From Lentinula raphanica (taxonomy: Eukaryota > Basidiomycota > Agaricomycetes > Agaricales > Omphalotaceae): 64,000 bases of DNA. Positions 12,601 to 24,400 of the stretch are shown here, one piece after another; position 1 is the first letter of the stretch, and every line of letters begins with the position of its first letter. The notes below the pieces were generated by a model. The model worked only from the letters and a program-made list of their open reading frames with translations, did no database searches and was not told the origin of the DNA. The position numbers and the translations under genes are program-made. The stretch is from NCBI GenBank assembly GCA_027919835.1, contig JANVFP010000004.1, positions 868,001 through 932,000 of the forward strand, read 5' to 3'.

Positions 12601-13392
12601 TCAGAATCCACCCAGACATCCACCATCACCATTATCATCGAAACCGGTCTTTGTTCTCGACGATAGATGCTTTCTACAACGAGGTTTGCGGGGTGAGATT
12701 GAACCAGAGGACGATGGAGGAACATCACGGTCATCATCGTACCCAGGATCGTCCGCAGCAACTTCTCCAGGACCAACGGGGCTCCGTATCCTTTCTCGAT
12801 CGCGACGGCTTTTCCCTCTAGGATCTGCCGGCGATGGAAGTTGCATATTGTCCAACCGTGTTGTGAAGTAGACAGCATTATCAAGTGATAGCTGTGAGGG
12901 ATGTCTGTCGACACGACGAGACTGTGGTTTTGAGCCGAAGGAAGAGTAGGACATTTCCGGTGGTGGACTGATGAACCCATCAGACTCTTCAGATTCCGAA
13001 GATAGATCAGGTATCAGTGGCGGACAGTGGGGAGGTATCTCGTTCTGCAGGTACTGCGCTGGCCTCTGGCTCAGAGCGCGAGGGTGTAGATGGCCTCCAC
13101 GAGGAGGTGGAGCGAGACTCATTGGTTGTTGTGAGGTCGAAGGAGTAAGTTCGTCCAAGGTATAAGTCCGACCAGGGCACCCTCGTTCTGGTAGGGCACA
13201 GGCATTTGCAGAAACGACTATGGGAGATCTATCATAGATAGATGAAGGATGGGCATGGTAGAAACGGCTGAGTGAGGGGGAAGGAGGAAAATGAACAGCC
13301 TGAATCCCGTAGAACGGAAGTTCGGAGTCGTTTTCGGGACAAGCGGTAGGCGAACGTTTGAGAATTGGTCGGGGAGGAACTGTGGATTTCAT
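12601..13392 (-). CDS. Pro/Ser-rich conserved-looking protein of unknown function
   Basis: A single exon of 263 codons, ATG at 13390-13392, TGA at 12601-12603. The N-terminus reads PPRPILKRSPT, then AVHFPPSPSLSRFYHAHPSS and SPIVVSANACALPERGCP. The middle is Pro/Ser-rich and the C-terminal third is basic and low complexity (SPRKPRCRKHLSSRTK) with a short acidic DDPGYDDDRD. There is no membrane segment or catalytic motif, so it is probably disordered. The ordered N-terminal block resembles hypothetical proteins common in Agaricomycetes. The PILKR...VHFP element loosely recalls PP1-docking peptides, but no function is assigned. A frame this long without stops, starting with the most conserved-looking block, supports it being real. 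Confidence 0.7.
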   Translation of the reverse strand: MKSTVPPRPILKRSPTACPENDSELPFYGIQAVHFPPSPSLSRFYHAHPSSIYDRSPIVVSANACALPERGCPGRTYTLDELTPSTSQQPMSLAPPPRGGHLHPRALSQRPAQYLQNEIPPHCPPLIPDLSSESEESDGFISPPPEMSYSSFGSKPQSRRVDRHPSQLSLDNAVYFTTRLDNMQLPSPADPRGKSRRDRERIRSPVGPGEVAADDPGYDDDRDVPPSSSGSISPRKPRCRKHLSSRTKTGFDDNGDGGCLGGF

Positions 13393-16038
13393 GGTGGAGG
13401 ATGAGAGAAAATTGAGAGCAACGCTTGAGTAACGTTCCTTAGAGCGACGACAAAGAACGACGACGCAGAACGCCTGTGTTAGCAGAAATTTGAGGTGAAC
13501 ATGGCGAGTGGTGGTATGGGTTAAAAAGAGGGTTTGTTGACGGCTTGTTTTTCCTTATCATATTATTTGAACACGTGCGAGTTGCCAAAAGCGGTAACAC
13601 GATCTTCTCGCTCGTTTTACTTCAAACAGGTTGTTCCTTTATACCACTTTCTTGGCACACTCATTCTTCCACTTCTCAACTTCTAAAGGCCAGATCCCCT
13701 TGCCATTTGCGTTGTGGTCCAACTTCCTTTGCTCATCGTCACATAGTCTGTATTTGTCTTTTTCTCTGGATAACCCTTCGGATCATCTCTCCACAGACCA
13801 ATATCTTATGATATTCGTCGAACGCCTTCACAAAAAAAACAACCACGACGTCGCTTTTGCAGCTAGTAGGTCTTTTATCATTTGGATCGGTAGACCCGTT
13901 GGTCTCAATCCGATCATTTGGCAGCCTCAATTTATGTCTACATGAGGGAAGGCGCTTCACTTCAATTCAAACATTAATGCTGTCCAGTGTGACCACCATC
14001 CACTCTTCATAGGCAAGCTTATCATTGCATTCACCGCCTTGTCCCGTGTCTAAAGTATGTGGCGGGCCATTTTGGGATGCTTCAAACTCCATCCCCCTCT
14101 ATAACCAAACTTTTCACTTTGGTCATGGAAGGTTAAGTATGTCCGTTTGGCTTCATATACTTGGTGATCAAGATTCAAAGACAATGTCCCTTCGTATTCT
14201 GTCACAGCCTAGCCTTTGCAAGGCCCTTCTCTTGCATCTGGTGCTCTGGAACTTGTCGGAGACTCGGACGACAAGTTTAAGCATAGGCTTCCTTTCATGC
14301 CGAGTCCAAAAATTACTGTGGCTTGCTCGGATGGATTATTCTGTCAGCCTTGTGCACGCACCTGTATGCACTCTCTTCCCATACCCAACACCACGAGAAT
14401 AGCACCGGAAGTGTTTCTCCGGACTCGACGGTCTCTTTCCTTCTATTCAGCCCTGAAGGATCACTCCGAACGCTGGACACAGCCGGAATACAGCGTAGAA
14501 GACAATAATACGCTCTACCGGTGCAAACCATTGCTTAGGAACATGAAACTAGAAACTACACCCAAGAGCTTTGCACGCTTGCACTGCCAAGCCGTCGACG
14601 TTTCGAGATATCCCGATGCTAGTTCAAGCTTCTTCCTCAAAGTTCTTCCCTTGGCAACGATCTTATCCGCCTTTATGGCGGGCTTTTGAGTTATGGCTCA
14701 AATCTTCCGCGAGACCTAGCGGCGAGCGCCTTCGAGTTATTAACATTACGCAAGCGTATGCGGCTTGGCTCGGGGAAGGCTCGGTACGTATGGATGACCA
14801 TTAGGACACGGACGGCTTTGGAATTCATGAAGGACGGTCGGAGAGCGATCATTCCCGATGAGGATGCTGACTTTTCGCCCATTTGGCATAAACTAGAACC
14901 AAAACACAGGAGCACGGACGAAGAGGCGTTGATAGTTGGACGGGATCTGCTGTCCCCTCGTCATTTCGGTTCGTTCCCTAGGATCTCTTGTTACCAATGC
15001 AAACCATCGCTGCAACTATGACGAATGGTCACTGTCCGTCCGATGACCTCTGTGGTGATCTTAGGTCCCGACCCACGAATCATCATCGATTTTCCCTAGC
15101 ATTGATTGCAACCTTTCACCGATTTCACAGTTCAATGAGGCTATCAATCACAGAATGTATCACAAGTATCAGCTTCTCTTTTTCTCGCGCGCGGGCTGGG
15201 GGGAGATATTCACAATCCTGCGACAGCATCGCTGAACAGGGACACCATGTTGTATGCTATCTCGTTCAAGCCGTCAATGTCGTGCATGATCGATGACGAG
15301 CCGTATGCTATCAGACGCTATCTAAATATGTGAGCAAATCATATCCCCAATGTTTGAAATTGTACATGTGAATGCCCATTCCCGACGATTCCCAGCTCTT
15401 GGGTGTTGGCCGGTGACCCTCAGTTGTTAGAACTTGAATTTGTACTGTCTGATTCACTATTGCCCCTTGTCACTGGGCAGATAGCTTTTGTAACGTGCTG
15501 AATGAAATCAATGGTTGTAATCAGTTCCGAACGGTTTCGCGACCGTGACTGTGTTTGATGAACCTAAACGGCACTGCAGTGACTGTATGTAGTAGGTCAG
15601 CTTCCGTGGACTTCTTAACAAATATGCTCTTACTTCTCGATTCTTCTTAGCACTTTCACCGCCTTCAAACTCAGGCTATTTCTTCTGTGAATGTGATCTT
15701 TCTCCAGACAGTATCATTTCTCCTGCACAAATCGAACAGCGGAACATCCTCTGACCCGTCCAAACGTTGGTTAGTTGGTCTTTCTCTCTTCGCGAAGAAC
15801 ACGCACTGGCAGAATACAACACAAGCTTTTCCAAAGGACCATATTCTGCAAAGTCTCCAACTCAAATTCACTTCGGGTTTCAATGACAGGGCTTATCGCT
15901 TGGGGAGCCACGTTGGATCCCTCCCGAGGTACTTTGCAATTCAAATGATAATACGACCAAAATGAGCGCGTCAGATGAAAGTTTGTCGTATCTACTGATC
16001 TAGAGTATGTAAATACCTCTTTGCTTCTTACCGCCATC
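13393..16038. other. 2.6-kb region without a supported gene
   Basis: Lies between divergent genes. The longest frame, plus strand 14216-14689 (157 codons, with CSDGLFCQPCARTC), has no recognised domain and overlaps another open frame. It could be part of an unrecognised gene or a decayed one, but is not called. A hairpin at about 13885-13914 is noted under findings. Confidence 0.5.
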
Positions 16039-18800
16039 ATGACCGTCTTCTCTGACGATGACAAGGAGCTCGTCGCTCTGGGCTATGTGCCTTCGTTCAA
16101 GCGTGAATTCTCAAATCTGGCTACGGTAAAGCATTGACTATTCGATCTGAATTCGGATACATAGAGCTTGAATTGTGACTTCTGATGTGTATGTTGAATA
16201 TAGATCAGCTTCGCATTCAGTATCATGGTACGTTTGTTCTTCGATTCGATTCGATTTGTGCTATATCTTTCACAAGGGTCTATGTTCTAGTATCGCAACG
16301 ACTCTTAACACACCTCTCTTAACGGGAGGACCATCCTCTGTAAGTTCCGAAGCTCTATCTTCACCTACATATCGTAATCTGACCCTACATCATACACAGG
16401 TGGTCTGGTGCTGGATTTTGGGAGCGAGCATGTGTCTGGCCCTCGGCTCAAGGTGAACAGCTTCAATGTACAATGTGACAGAGGGAAATAACTCAATCGG
16501 ATGAAACAAACTTGACGTTAGTATCGCTGAAATCGTTAGTGCTTATCCTACATCTGGTGGAATGTGAGTTATTTCGCGTTTCGGTTATCTCCCCCTTCAC
16601 TCAGTCTCATGATATAGGTATACAGCCTCTGCCCGGCTTACTCCCAAGAAGTATCGTGCACGGGTAAAACGATTATGCTTTGTGAAGTTGAAGTTGAAGC
16701 GTTCTAAATCCATTGTCATCTAGGTTGGTTGGTTAGTGGGATGGCTTAATATACTGGGTACGCGTTTACAAGCCGATGAGGTTTCGGAAACTCATTCATA
16801 CCTCTCTGATTAGGTCAAATTGCTGGAGTGTCTTCGACCGAATTCGGATTAGCCAACATGATCTGGGCTGCTGTGGTCATAGGCAAAGTTGGTAGTATAC
16901 ATGATTCCCACAGTCCATCTTCTCTAACTTGCTTTCACAAGGATGGGAACTACGAAGTGACCCAGGTTTGTAATTTTGTTGTTTGTTGCGTCATGAAGGA
17001 TCTATGTTGATAAGCTATATCAGGCGAAAACTGTTTGGTTGTTTGCGGTGCTGCTGGTGGTTCACGGAGCTTTGGTAAGTTGAGACCTATCGCCGGCAAG
17101 TTTCTCGATCATGCTCAGGAACTATTGTAGAATTGTCTGGGCACGCGCTTGCTCGCACGTATGTCCTCTGGATTCGTCTTTGTCAATCTGGGAGCAACCA
17201 TTCGTGAGTTCTAACACGTCTGATAGCATTTTGCTGTCGCTCATCACTACTAAGTTAGTGATCATCATCGTTCTCCTTGCTACGACTCCTCGCTCTGAGA
17301 TGCATGCCGCTGGGTACGTATTTGGTAGCCAGGGAATCGTGAATCAGACTGGCGGGTGGAACAATGGGCTTGCATTCGTCTTCGGGTTGTTGAGTGTGCA
17401 ATGGACGGTTTGTGTATTGGTTCATTGCGAACGACGTTTTCTTACATACCTCCATCTATGTCTAGATGACGGTGATTCATACTCGTGCTAGTCACGATTG
17501 GTTCTGATCTCATACTTCCTAGGATTATGATGCTACAGCGCATATCTGGTATGTTGAACTCGCAAGATAATCATCCAGAAACTCACAATGGTGTACGATA
17601 GTGAGGAAGTTAGACGCGCTGCTTATGCTGGTGGGTGCCAAGTCATTAAATATACGGAACTCTAGTGTTGAACAACCGGTGCAGCACCTTCTGCTATCTT
17701 CATAGCTGGTACGTAACTTCTCGTACCGATACATTCAGAGGGATCTCTTACAGCTCACGCAGTCATTGGTACTGGACTGCTCGGATGGCTTTTGAACATT
17801 GTGATCGTGCTGTGCTCGGGTCCTCTGTAAGTACTACTGTCATTCCCAGTCAGCCAGGCCTTGACGTACCGTTGGCTCCTAAAGTGCAGACCTTCCTGGA
17901 GCATCTGGTTCTGCTTTCTTACAGGTAAATCCACTTTTTTTTCATCTCGAATCGCGTAAAATTTCTCGTTTTAGGTCATGTATCTCAGAATGGGAAAAGC
18001 AGGTTCCTTGATACTATGGGTAAACCATCTTGTTAGTTACACTAAAGTGTGCCAAGCTGATTGTCCCGAGAAAGGTTCCTGTATGCTTCACCGCGTTCTT
18101 CGTCGTTCAAACTGCCCTTCAGGCAACCTCTCGTACAGTCTACGCCTTTAGCCGTGATCATGGTACGCTGCGGTTATCTGTTATGATCCAACCCTCGGTG
18201 ATACCTAAGCTCTGTACTAGGCCTTCCTGACAAGGGCTTCTTCGGGTACAATTCCAAAATCACCCAAACCCCCTTCGATCCATAGTCCTGTGTACGCTCG
18301 TTAGCATCATCCCAGGTCTCCTCGATCTTGCTAGTCCCATCGCTGCCAACGCTATCTTCGCTCTCACCGCCATGGCTTTAGATTTGAGCTACATCATACC
18401 CATCTTCCTCCGCCGAGTTTTCGCCAACCATCCAGATGTCATGTTTAAACCAGGTCCTTTCTACATGGGTGGTGGTATACTCGGGTGGACTGCAAACTGT
18501 CTTTGTATCACCTGGACGTTATTCGTCTGCGTCATATTCTCTTTCCCGACGACTTTACCTGTCACACCGGAAACGATGAACTATGCCTCGGTGATCACGG
18601 TTGGAGTCATGGTATTGGCCTTGTAGGTTTTGTTTTTGTTAGACGTTATCGTGAGGATACTAATTCAGGTTTCCAGTGCGTGGTATATCATTGACGGACA
18701 TAGACACTACCATGGTCCTCAATCGAACCTTCACCAACTGGACCAGAGTTTTGGACAGGAAAAAGAGGAAATAAGTCAGCAAGATTCAGAGGATGTTTGA
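16039..18800 (+). CDS. amino acid / GABA permease (APC superfamily)
   Basis: ATG at 16039-16041, TGA at 18798-18800. The gene is split into many small exons (first ones 16039-16125, 16204-16227, 16277-16339, 16400-16452, 16522-16563, 16618-16663, 16724-16757). Splicing gives ELVALGYVPSFKREFSNLAT, then TPLLTGGPSSVVWCWILG and SIAEIVSAYPTSGGMYTAS. These are hallmark first-helix sequences of the fungal GABA/choline-type permease family (ACT group). Later exons give AFFVVQTALQATSRTVYAFS and two or more further hydrophobic helices (18372-18626). The C-terminus is hydrophilic and acidic, as expected for a cytosolic tail. All exons join in frame without stops, so the gene looks intact. It should be a plasma-membrane or vacuolar proton/amino-acid symporter; the substrate is not determinable. 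Confidence 0.9.
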
Positions 18801-18911
18801 GTCTGACCTATGAGTAACGAGAATAAAACTACTAGAACTGTAGGTTTTAATGTTTATCATGTTTTGTTCTCTATTCCATATGGGAGGATAGTGACCGCAA
18901 AAAGTAAGAGT

Positions 18912-18998
18912 GGGCGTATGGTCTAGAGGTATGATACCTGCTTTGGGTGATAGTATCCTTTATGCAGGGGGTCTTCGGTTCGAATCCGGATTCGCCCC
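18912..18998 (+). tRNA. tRNA-Pro (anticodon UGG) with a 15-nt intron
   Basis: The cloverleaf can be read directly. The acceptor strand GGGCGTA pairs with TTCGCCC (one T-T mismatch at pair 6). The D arm contains TGGTCTAGAGGTATGA. The anticodon stem is CCTGC/GCAGG and the T arm is TTCGG-TTCGAAT-CCGGA with a good B box. The anticodon TGG is at 18944-18946. A 15-nt intron (18948-18962) follows position 37, the canonical place for tRNA introns. The discriminator is C at 18998; CCA is not encoded. There is no T-tract of four directly after the end; a TTTTTT run at 19005-19010 would terminate Pol III. Confidence 0.93.
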
Positions 18999-19390
18999 AT
19001 TGACTTTTTTGCTTCAATCAAAGAGATCGCAATCATGCAAAAAGCAGCTTGTTGAGAAGGGTGTAGCAACCTACAATACGTTCAAGTATGTACCCTAGGG
19101 AACATATATATGGAGGTATACGAATGTACTCGTGAAGTACGACAATTGTATGGAGCGCATATGTACTCTGGAGTCATGATAATTTACTGCAAACAACGAA
19201 ATCGACAACAAAACTATGTACAAAATATATATATCGTGAAACGTCCAATGGATAAGATAGCATAAGATGGACCTAGTCCTGAGATGGGGTGTAACATGTA
19301 AGTAAACAGAAACAGAGATCGTTGAAATTGAGTATACATAAATTGCGGAAGGACTTCTATACCTGTCCCCCGGGGTAGAGATCGCGACCT
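18999..19390. other. AT-rich spacer
   Basis: A T-run at 19005-19010 is the likely Pol III terminator of the tRNA. The rest is AT-rich with short (AT)n tracts around 19225-19235 and no gene. It is the 3' flank of the bZIP gene. Confidence 0.55.
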
Positions 19391-20729
19391 CTACTCGTCT
19401 TCGTCCCAGTTGGGAACAGGCAACCCATTCGCCTTGAGAACGCCTTCAAGCACGCCAGACCGGACTTTCCATCTATCTCTATCCTCTTTCACTTCCACAA
19501 GCTCAGCCTCGACAGCCTGCAGATGTTCCAATTTACGTCTTCTAGTCTTCCTCGCTGCTATCGTGTTCTGTCTGCGCTTCCACTCGATGTGCTCCAACTC
19601 CGTAGCATTGGGTCCAGGAGGTGATTCCCCTGTGAGCTCGTCCTGTTCTTGGTCCCCAAAGGCTCTCGAATGCGAACGCTTCTGAGCATGGACCGGGTTG
19701 GCTTTACGAGACGTCGCGGAAGGGACAACATAGTTCCTAGCCTGAGTGGGTGCGTCAATGGGAACCATTGAAGCGGGTGTGATGTCTCTCCTGGTGCCCG
19801 TCGCCGAAAGAGATGGGCCTCGTGACTTGCTGCGACTACGGTCTGCTGTGGTGGGGACTGGCCTGAACGCCGTAGATGTAGGGACACGAGGTGAACGATA
19901 TAAGGATGAAGGGGCATTCATAGCCGGAGTATGATATGATTGAGTACCAGGAGATTGGAAACTGTCAAGAAAAGGGCTGCTTGGAGAAAAGGTGTACAGC
20001 TTGTCATGGTCAAACGGTCCCGCTGCAGTAGTCAAATGCTGTGTCTCCTTGGGTTCAGGTTGCGCAGCTGGTTGAGCACAATACGATAGCCCAGCTTCGT
20101 CGAACAGAGGAGCAGCGTTTTCATCATTCATCCAAGAATTGTCGACCACACCATAATCAATGTCATCGATATGGTCCATGATTGGTGTATCGAGATCAGC
20201 GACAAAAGGAGAATCATCCAAGGGAGAAGTGTTGGAGTTGTCGAGATATGGAGTGTAAGGAGAAGTGAGGAAGGTGCGTTCCATCTTGAACTCCGGTGAC
20301 GCTGTAGAAATGTGTCGATCAGAATGTAGAGAGAAGATGTAGACAATCACTACCTTCAATGAGATCAAGGATCGGCTGTAACGACGAATCACTGCTTTGG
20401 GGAAGCGCTTGTGCAGAGAACGGAGCTGGATCCTCTGTGACATTGGCAGGAGCCTCCGCCGGTGCACTGGCTAGCATGTTCAGGTAACCTTGTCTGAGGG
20501 CCTCAAAGTCGAGCACAATGTCCGAATAAGATTCTGGCCCCGGATCCGGAGGAGGCGTCCGAAGGTTAGCTTTGGGCGGTGTGGGGAGCGACTGAGGAAT
20601 TCCATAGTGCGCAGCAAGCTCGAACGCTTCCGTGGAAGGAGCAGCGTTCACCGAGCCGAACGGTTTGTGCGGTTGTCCGTAAGTGCGATAATCCGATGAC
20701 GATTCGAAAGTAGCAGCCGAAGCATTCAC
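19391..20729 (-). CDS. Gcn4/CpcA-like bZIP transcription factor (5' end unresolved)
   Basis: Two exons are clear: one ending in LDLIEA at a donor at 20353, and 19391-20301 after a 52-nt intron. The C-terminus has a basic region (EWKRRQNTIAARKTRRRKLEHL) with the NTxAARKxRxRK signature of the Gcn4/CPC-1 class, then a short leucine-type zipper ending PVPNWDEDE. The middle and N-terminal parts are acidic, Ser/Thr/Pro-rich and activation-domain-like. The likely role is control of amino-acid biosynthesis genes. The start is a problem. The frame stays open from 20729 upstream to a stop at 20808-20810 with no ATG, so either an upstream exon supplies the start, or translation begins at the internal ATG at 20475-20477. 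The first option is favoured because the N-terminal stretch looks coding. Confidence 0.8.
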
Positions 20730-20743
20730 AGGGGAATGAACAT

Positions 20744-21456
20744 CTTCGTTCGACTGGTAGAGAATGTTTGAGTAAGCTGAGGAAGCAATTGCGGCAACTT
20801 TAAAGAGTTATGATGCTGTGGTATGGATTCGATAGTAAGCCGTAGGGCTAAGATTGGGGTTTACAGCAATCTATTACGACCGATGAATGTTTGATGGATG
20901 ATAATCTTCTCTTGTCACTGTCGTAGGAGTTAAGAGGGCTCTGAGCAATGTTTACAGCAAGGATTGAGCTCCTGCAAGTGACCCAGCTCGGTAGCACTAT
21001 GCTTGACGACGAGATGGTGAAAGTGAAGAACAAAGAGAAGGATAGATCAAGCGCCCAAACGCGTACATAGGTGTAAATTCCCACCGCCACGTTCTGCACA
21101 GCAAAATGAGTCAGTATCTGAATATTCCCACACTCCTGGAAGTTCTCACAAACTCTTTGCACTGTGCAGTACTACAGTGTTATGTTAGTCTCATGCATTG
21201 TTCACGTCTCAGCGATATCTAAGAACTGTACTCAATTCCCTCATCGCTGTCTCCGAATCCATAGATTCCTGATAAATGGTAGCCCAGTTTGAAGCAAGGC
21301 TTTTCCCCAGCTCTCTTTTCTTCGCCCATCATGTATCCTCATGTATCATGCTTCGACGTTGTCAGAGTCATTTAGACGACGTTTAGATGCAATCCATGAA
21401 TGTCCCAGATATATGTAGATAGTGATAAATTATATACAAGTACCGGCATGATGCTC
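20744..21456. other. upstream region / leader of the bZIP gene
   Basis: No separate gene is supported. It should contain the promoter, leader and probably a 5' exon of the bZIP gene. Gcn4-class genes typically have uORF-rich leaders; a 6-codon ATG-to-TGA frame lies just downstream at 20726-20743 on the minus strand. Confidence 0.45.
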
Positions 21457-24400
21457 CTAGTCAGAGCTATCGACATCGCCATTCCCTTGACGCTGACGCG
21501 CCATAGCCGCTTCGCGTTTCTCTTTGTCCATTTGTCGTTTGTGCTCGTCTAAAACCTTGAGACACTTTCTCTGCTCCTCTAAGCTTCCCTTGAGACTGTC
21601 AAAATAGCAACGGTCAGAATTATGAGTCGAATATGTATTGAATGCGACGTTCAATGCTTACAATTGAGGGACAAACTTCTCCTTGATATCAGCGAAGGTT
21701 CGAATCAACTCTAGATCGATGAGCGCCTCATAACGTGCTTCAGCTCTAGGATGCGAGACTATGATTGGACGATGAAAGTTAAGAAGCATAGAGACCGCTT
21801 ACAATTGTTGGGGGTAGGTTTCGGACGATGATGCTTTCGAACAGGTGGCCATTGTGCCTTGGGTTCTTCGGGTTCACTGGCGGCGGCCTGGGTAGTATTC
21901 CCACTAGTGGTAGTTTTGCGCCTTTTACGGGAGCTGATACCGCTTGAACGACGAGAGGATGCTTTAGAGTGGGACTCGTTGTCCGTAAGCAAAGAGACGC
22001 GACCAGAACGTCGTCCGGTAGCTTTCAGCTTTTTCTAAGCGGAGACAATATTTTCAGCAAGCGCAACGAGCAAACCACGTAAACGCACAAGAAGTTCTTT
22101 TGCCTTCTCCACTTCGATCTCATTCTGTTTCAGGATTTCCGCATTGTCGTGTGTGTAGGTGATACCGACGGTCTGAAGTATCTTGGCGATCCTACTCTCA
22201 TCTTTATCTTCCGCGCCTGTGGGGGTCGCTACGGAACGAAAGTCAATGTAACGGGATGAAACCAACAAAGAGACGCCAACCTTTTATTGTGTCATCCATG
22301 ACAAACTCGTCTAAACCAGCTAAGTTCTATGTGGAGTCAGTTTCAGTACTGATATATCCTGGTAGACTCACCTCTAAATCATTGGATTCCTTTTTCATTC
22401 CCTTGGTGTCTACATTGGCGAATGCCCAATCGAGTTGCGCTTGGTTGGCTTCCTCAATCTGAATAAACGACAATGAGGACTCGAAAGTAGAGTAGTAGAC
22501 TATTCTGAATCTCACAGAAGATTTTGTCGCAATCTTCGTCTCATCCAGTCTGAAGATGTTCTTGAGACCGAAGAGTTCACCGCGCTTCTGAGGATCATTC
22601 TTGACACCTTCAAAATAGCTAAAAGACATCTGAACGAACTTGGAACAGAACATGAGCAGAGATATTACCGAGTCTGTATGCTGGCCTCGTAACCAATTCG
22701 CATTTGCTGTTGCTTGTATACTTGGCAGTTGTAGATTAATTCTTCTAGAGCTCCTGCGCCTAGTAGCCGATAAACTTTGACTGGACGCGTTTGCCCTATC
22801 CGGTATGCTCTGAACAAGGGAGTCAGGGGCGGAAGATACTTATGTTTAACTGTCGTACCGATCCATAGCTTGGAGATCGTGAGCAGGGTCTTCAAGAAAT
22901 CGTCAGGATGAGGGAGGCACGCAGATTGTTAGACAACATACTCCAGTGAGGATCTATTCCGCCGAGTCATCAGATCAGAACCACCAGTGGTAAGGGGAGA
23001 GCAAGTACGAACCAAAGATCACAACGTGGTTCGCGCCTATCAATGAATGGTAAACAATGTGAACACGAACTTAACTGATGAGAAAGACCTGTGAGATTAA
23101 GGCCCGTGCCTCCAGCAAGAGTCGAGATGAGAAACACAAAGATATCCGGGTTGGAATGAAATTCGTCAATCAGGGGCATTCCTGCAACCAGCGACGTCAG
23201 TACTAGAAAGGTAGAATCAGACTATAGCTCACTATCTTTCTGCGGCGTCTCGCCCGAGAGAGCGCGATATTTGTATGCTTCAATGGACGATTCAGTGTCC
23301 TATAGGTAGGTATATCGGAAACCGACTACTCACGCTGCGTCTCCAAGTAATTTTGGACGATCTTCAACAATTGAACGGATTTTGTAAAAATGAGGACTTT
23401 GTTCGAACGGTCTTGTCTAATCTCGTGTAAAAGGGTTTCCAGAACCTACTCCGAATAAGTGAATGAGACAAGGAGATGAAATGTATGCATAGAAGTACTG
23501 ACCTTCCACTTTCCACAAAAATCTTTTCCAAATTCGACTTGGATTCGGTTAGGTATATTGTCGTGCGGAAAAATCCATCTTGCCAAGTCTCGGTTCCTTG
23601 CTAACTACAGCGATAGATAAGGGCAGGTTACAAGAAACAATATAAGATTGCACACCTGTTCTGGTTTCTGGTTCGTGTCTGTCGCAAAGTATCAAACTAA
23701 GTCGATTGAGCGAAATTCTAAAGAGACAAACGTACTAGGCAGAATCAATCCCAGATGGTTGGAAAGTTGTAGCAAGACGGTCATATAACGAAGCGTATTC
23801 TCCTTCTTGTAAGGATGGCAACAGTTTTTCGTCCTATATTCGCGCCTTGAATAAAGGTAGATGACCTAGGCTGAAGAATGAACCGCTCACAGACTACCTG
23901 ACCCGCACTCGCAAGGATCATTCATTTCAATCAGATGTCGGACCTCTGGTTTCTGAAGGATACGCTTGTAAGCGGCCAGCTGCGTGGCAGCCAATGGACA
24001 GAAGACGACGATATCCGTTTTGGTGGGAAGCTGTCATAGCGGTTAGTTTATACAGCATTGTGGTGAGTTTGGGCATACTTGATCTTTGATGAGGTCTTTG
24101 GTCCTGGAGGAATGGCGTTTGATCAGAGGCTTGAACTATAGAATTATTGCGTACCTCCTGAGGAAAAATTTGGGCAACACTTTGCGAACCAATATATCAG
24201 AGATGATCTGTTTTCCACTGGATCAGAAGATCAAAGTCGAAAGATGTGATTCCTTGCTTTACCATTGCCTTAGCTTTCTCCTCATCCGTCGCTGTATTAG
24301 ACTGTCCTCGTCTCAGCGGCTGAGAGATCAATTTTTTCCAATACTTGGCCATACCCAGCCGGGATGGATCAGTCCAATGCAGAATGGCGTGTAATTCATC

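Noticed and set aside
13885..13914. tRNA-like T arm or SINE at the 13.9-kb hairpin
   Set aside because: No D arm or anticodon arm upstream; only the hairpin is supported.
14216..14689. Plus-strand frame of 157 codons as a possible gene
   Set aside because: No recognisable domain, overlaps another open frame of similar length, and no splice model was found.
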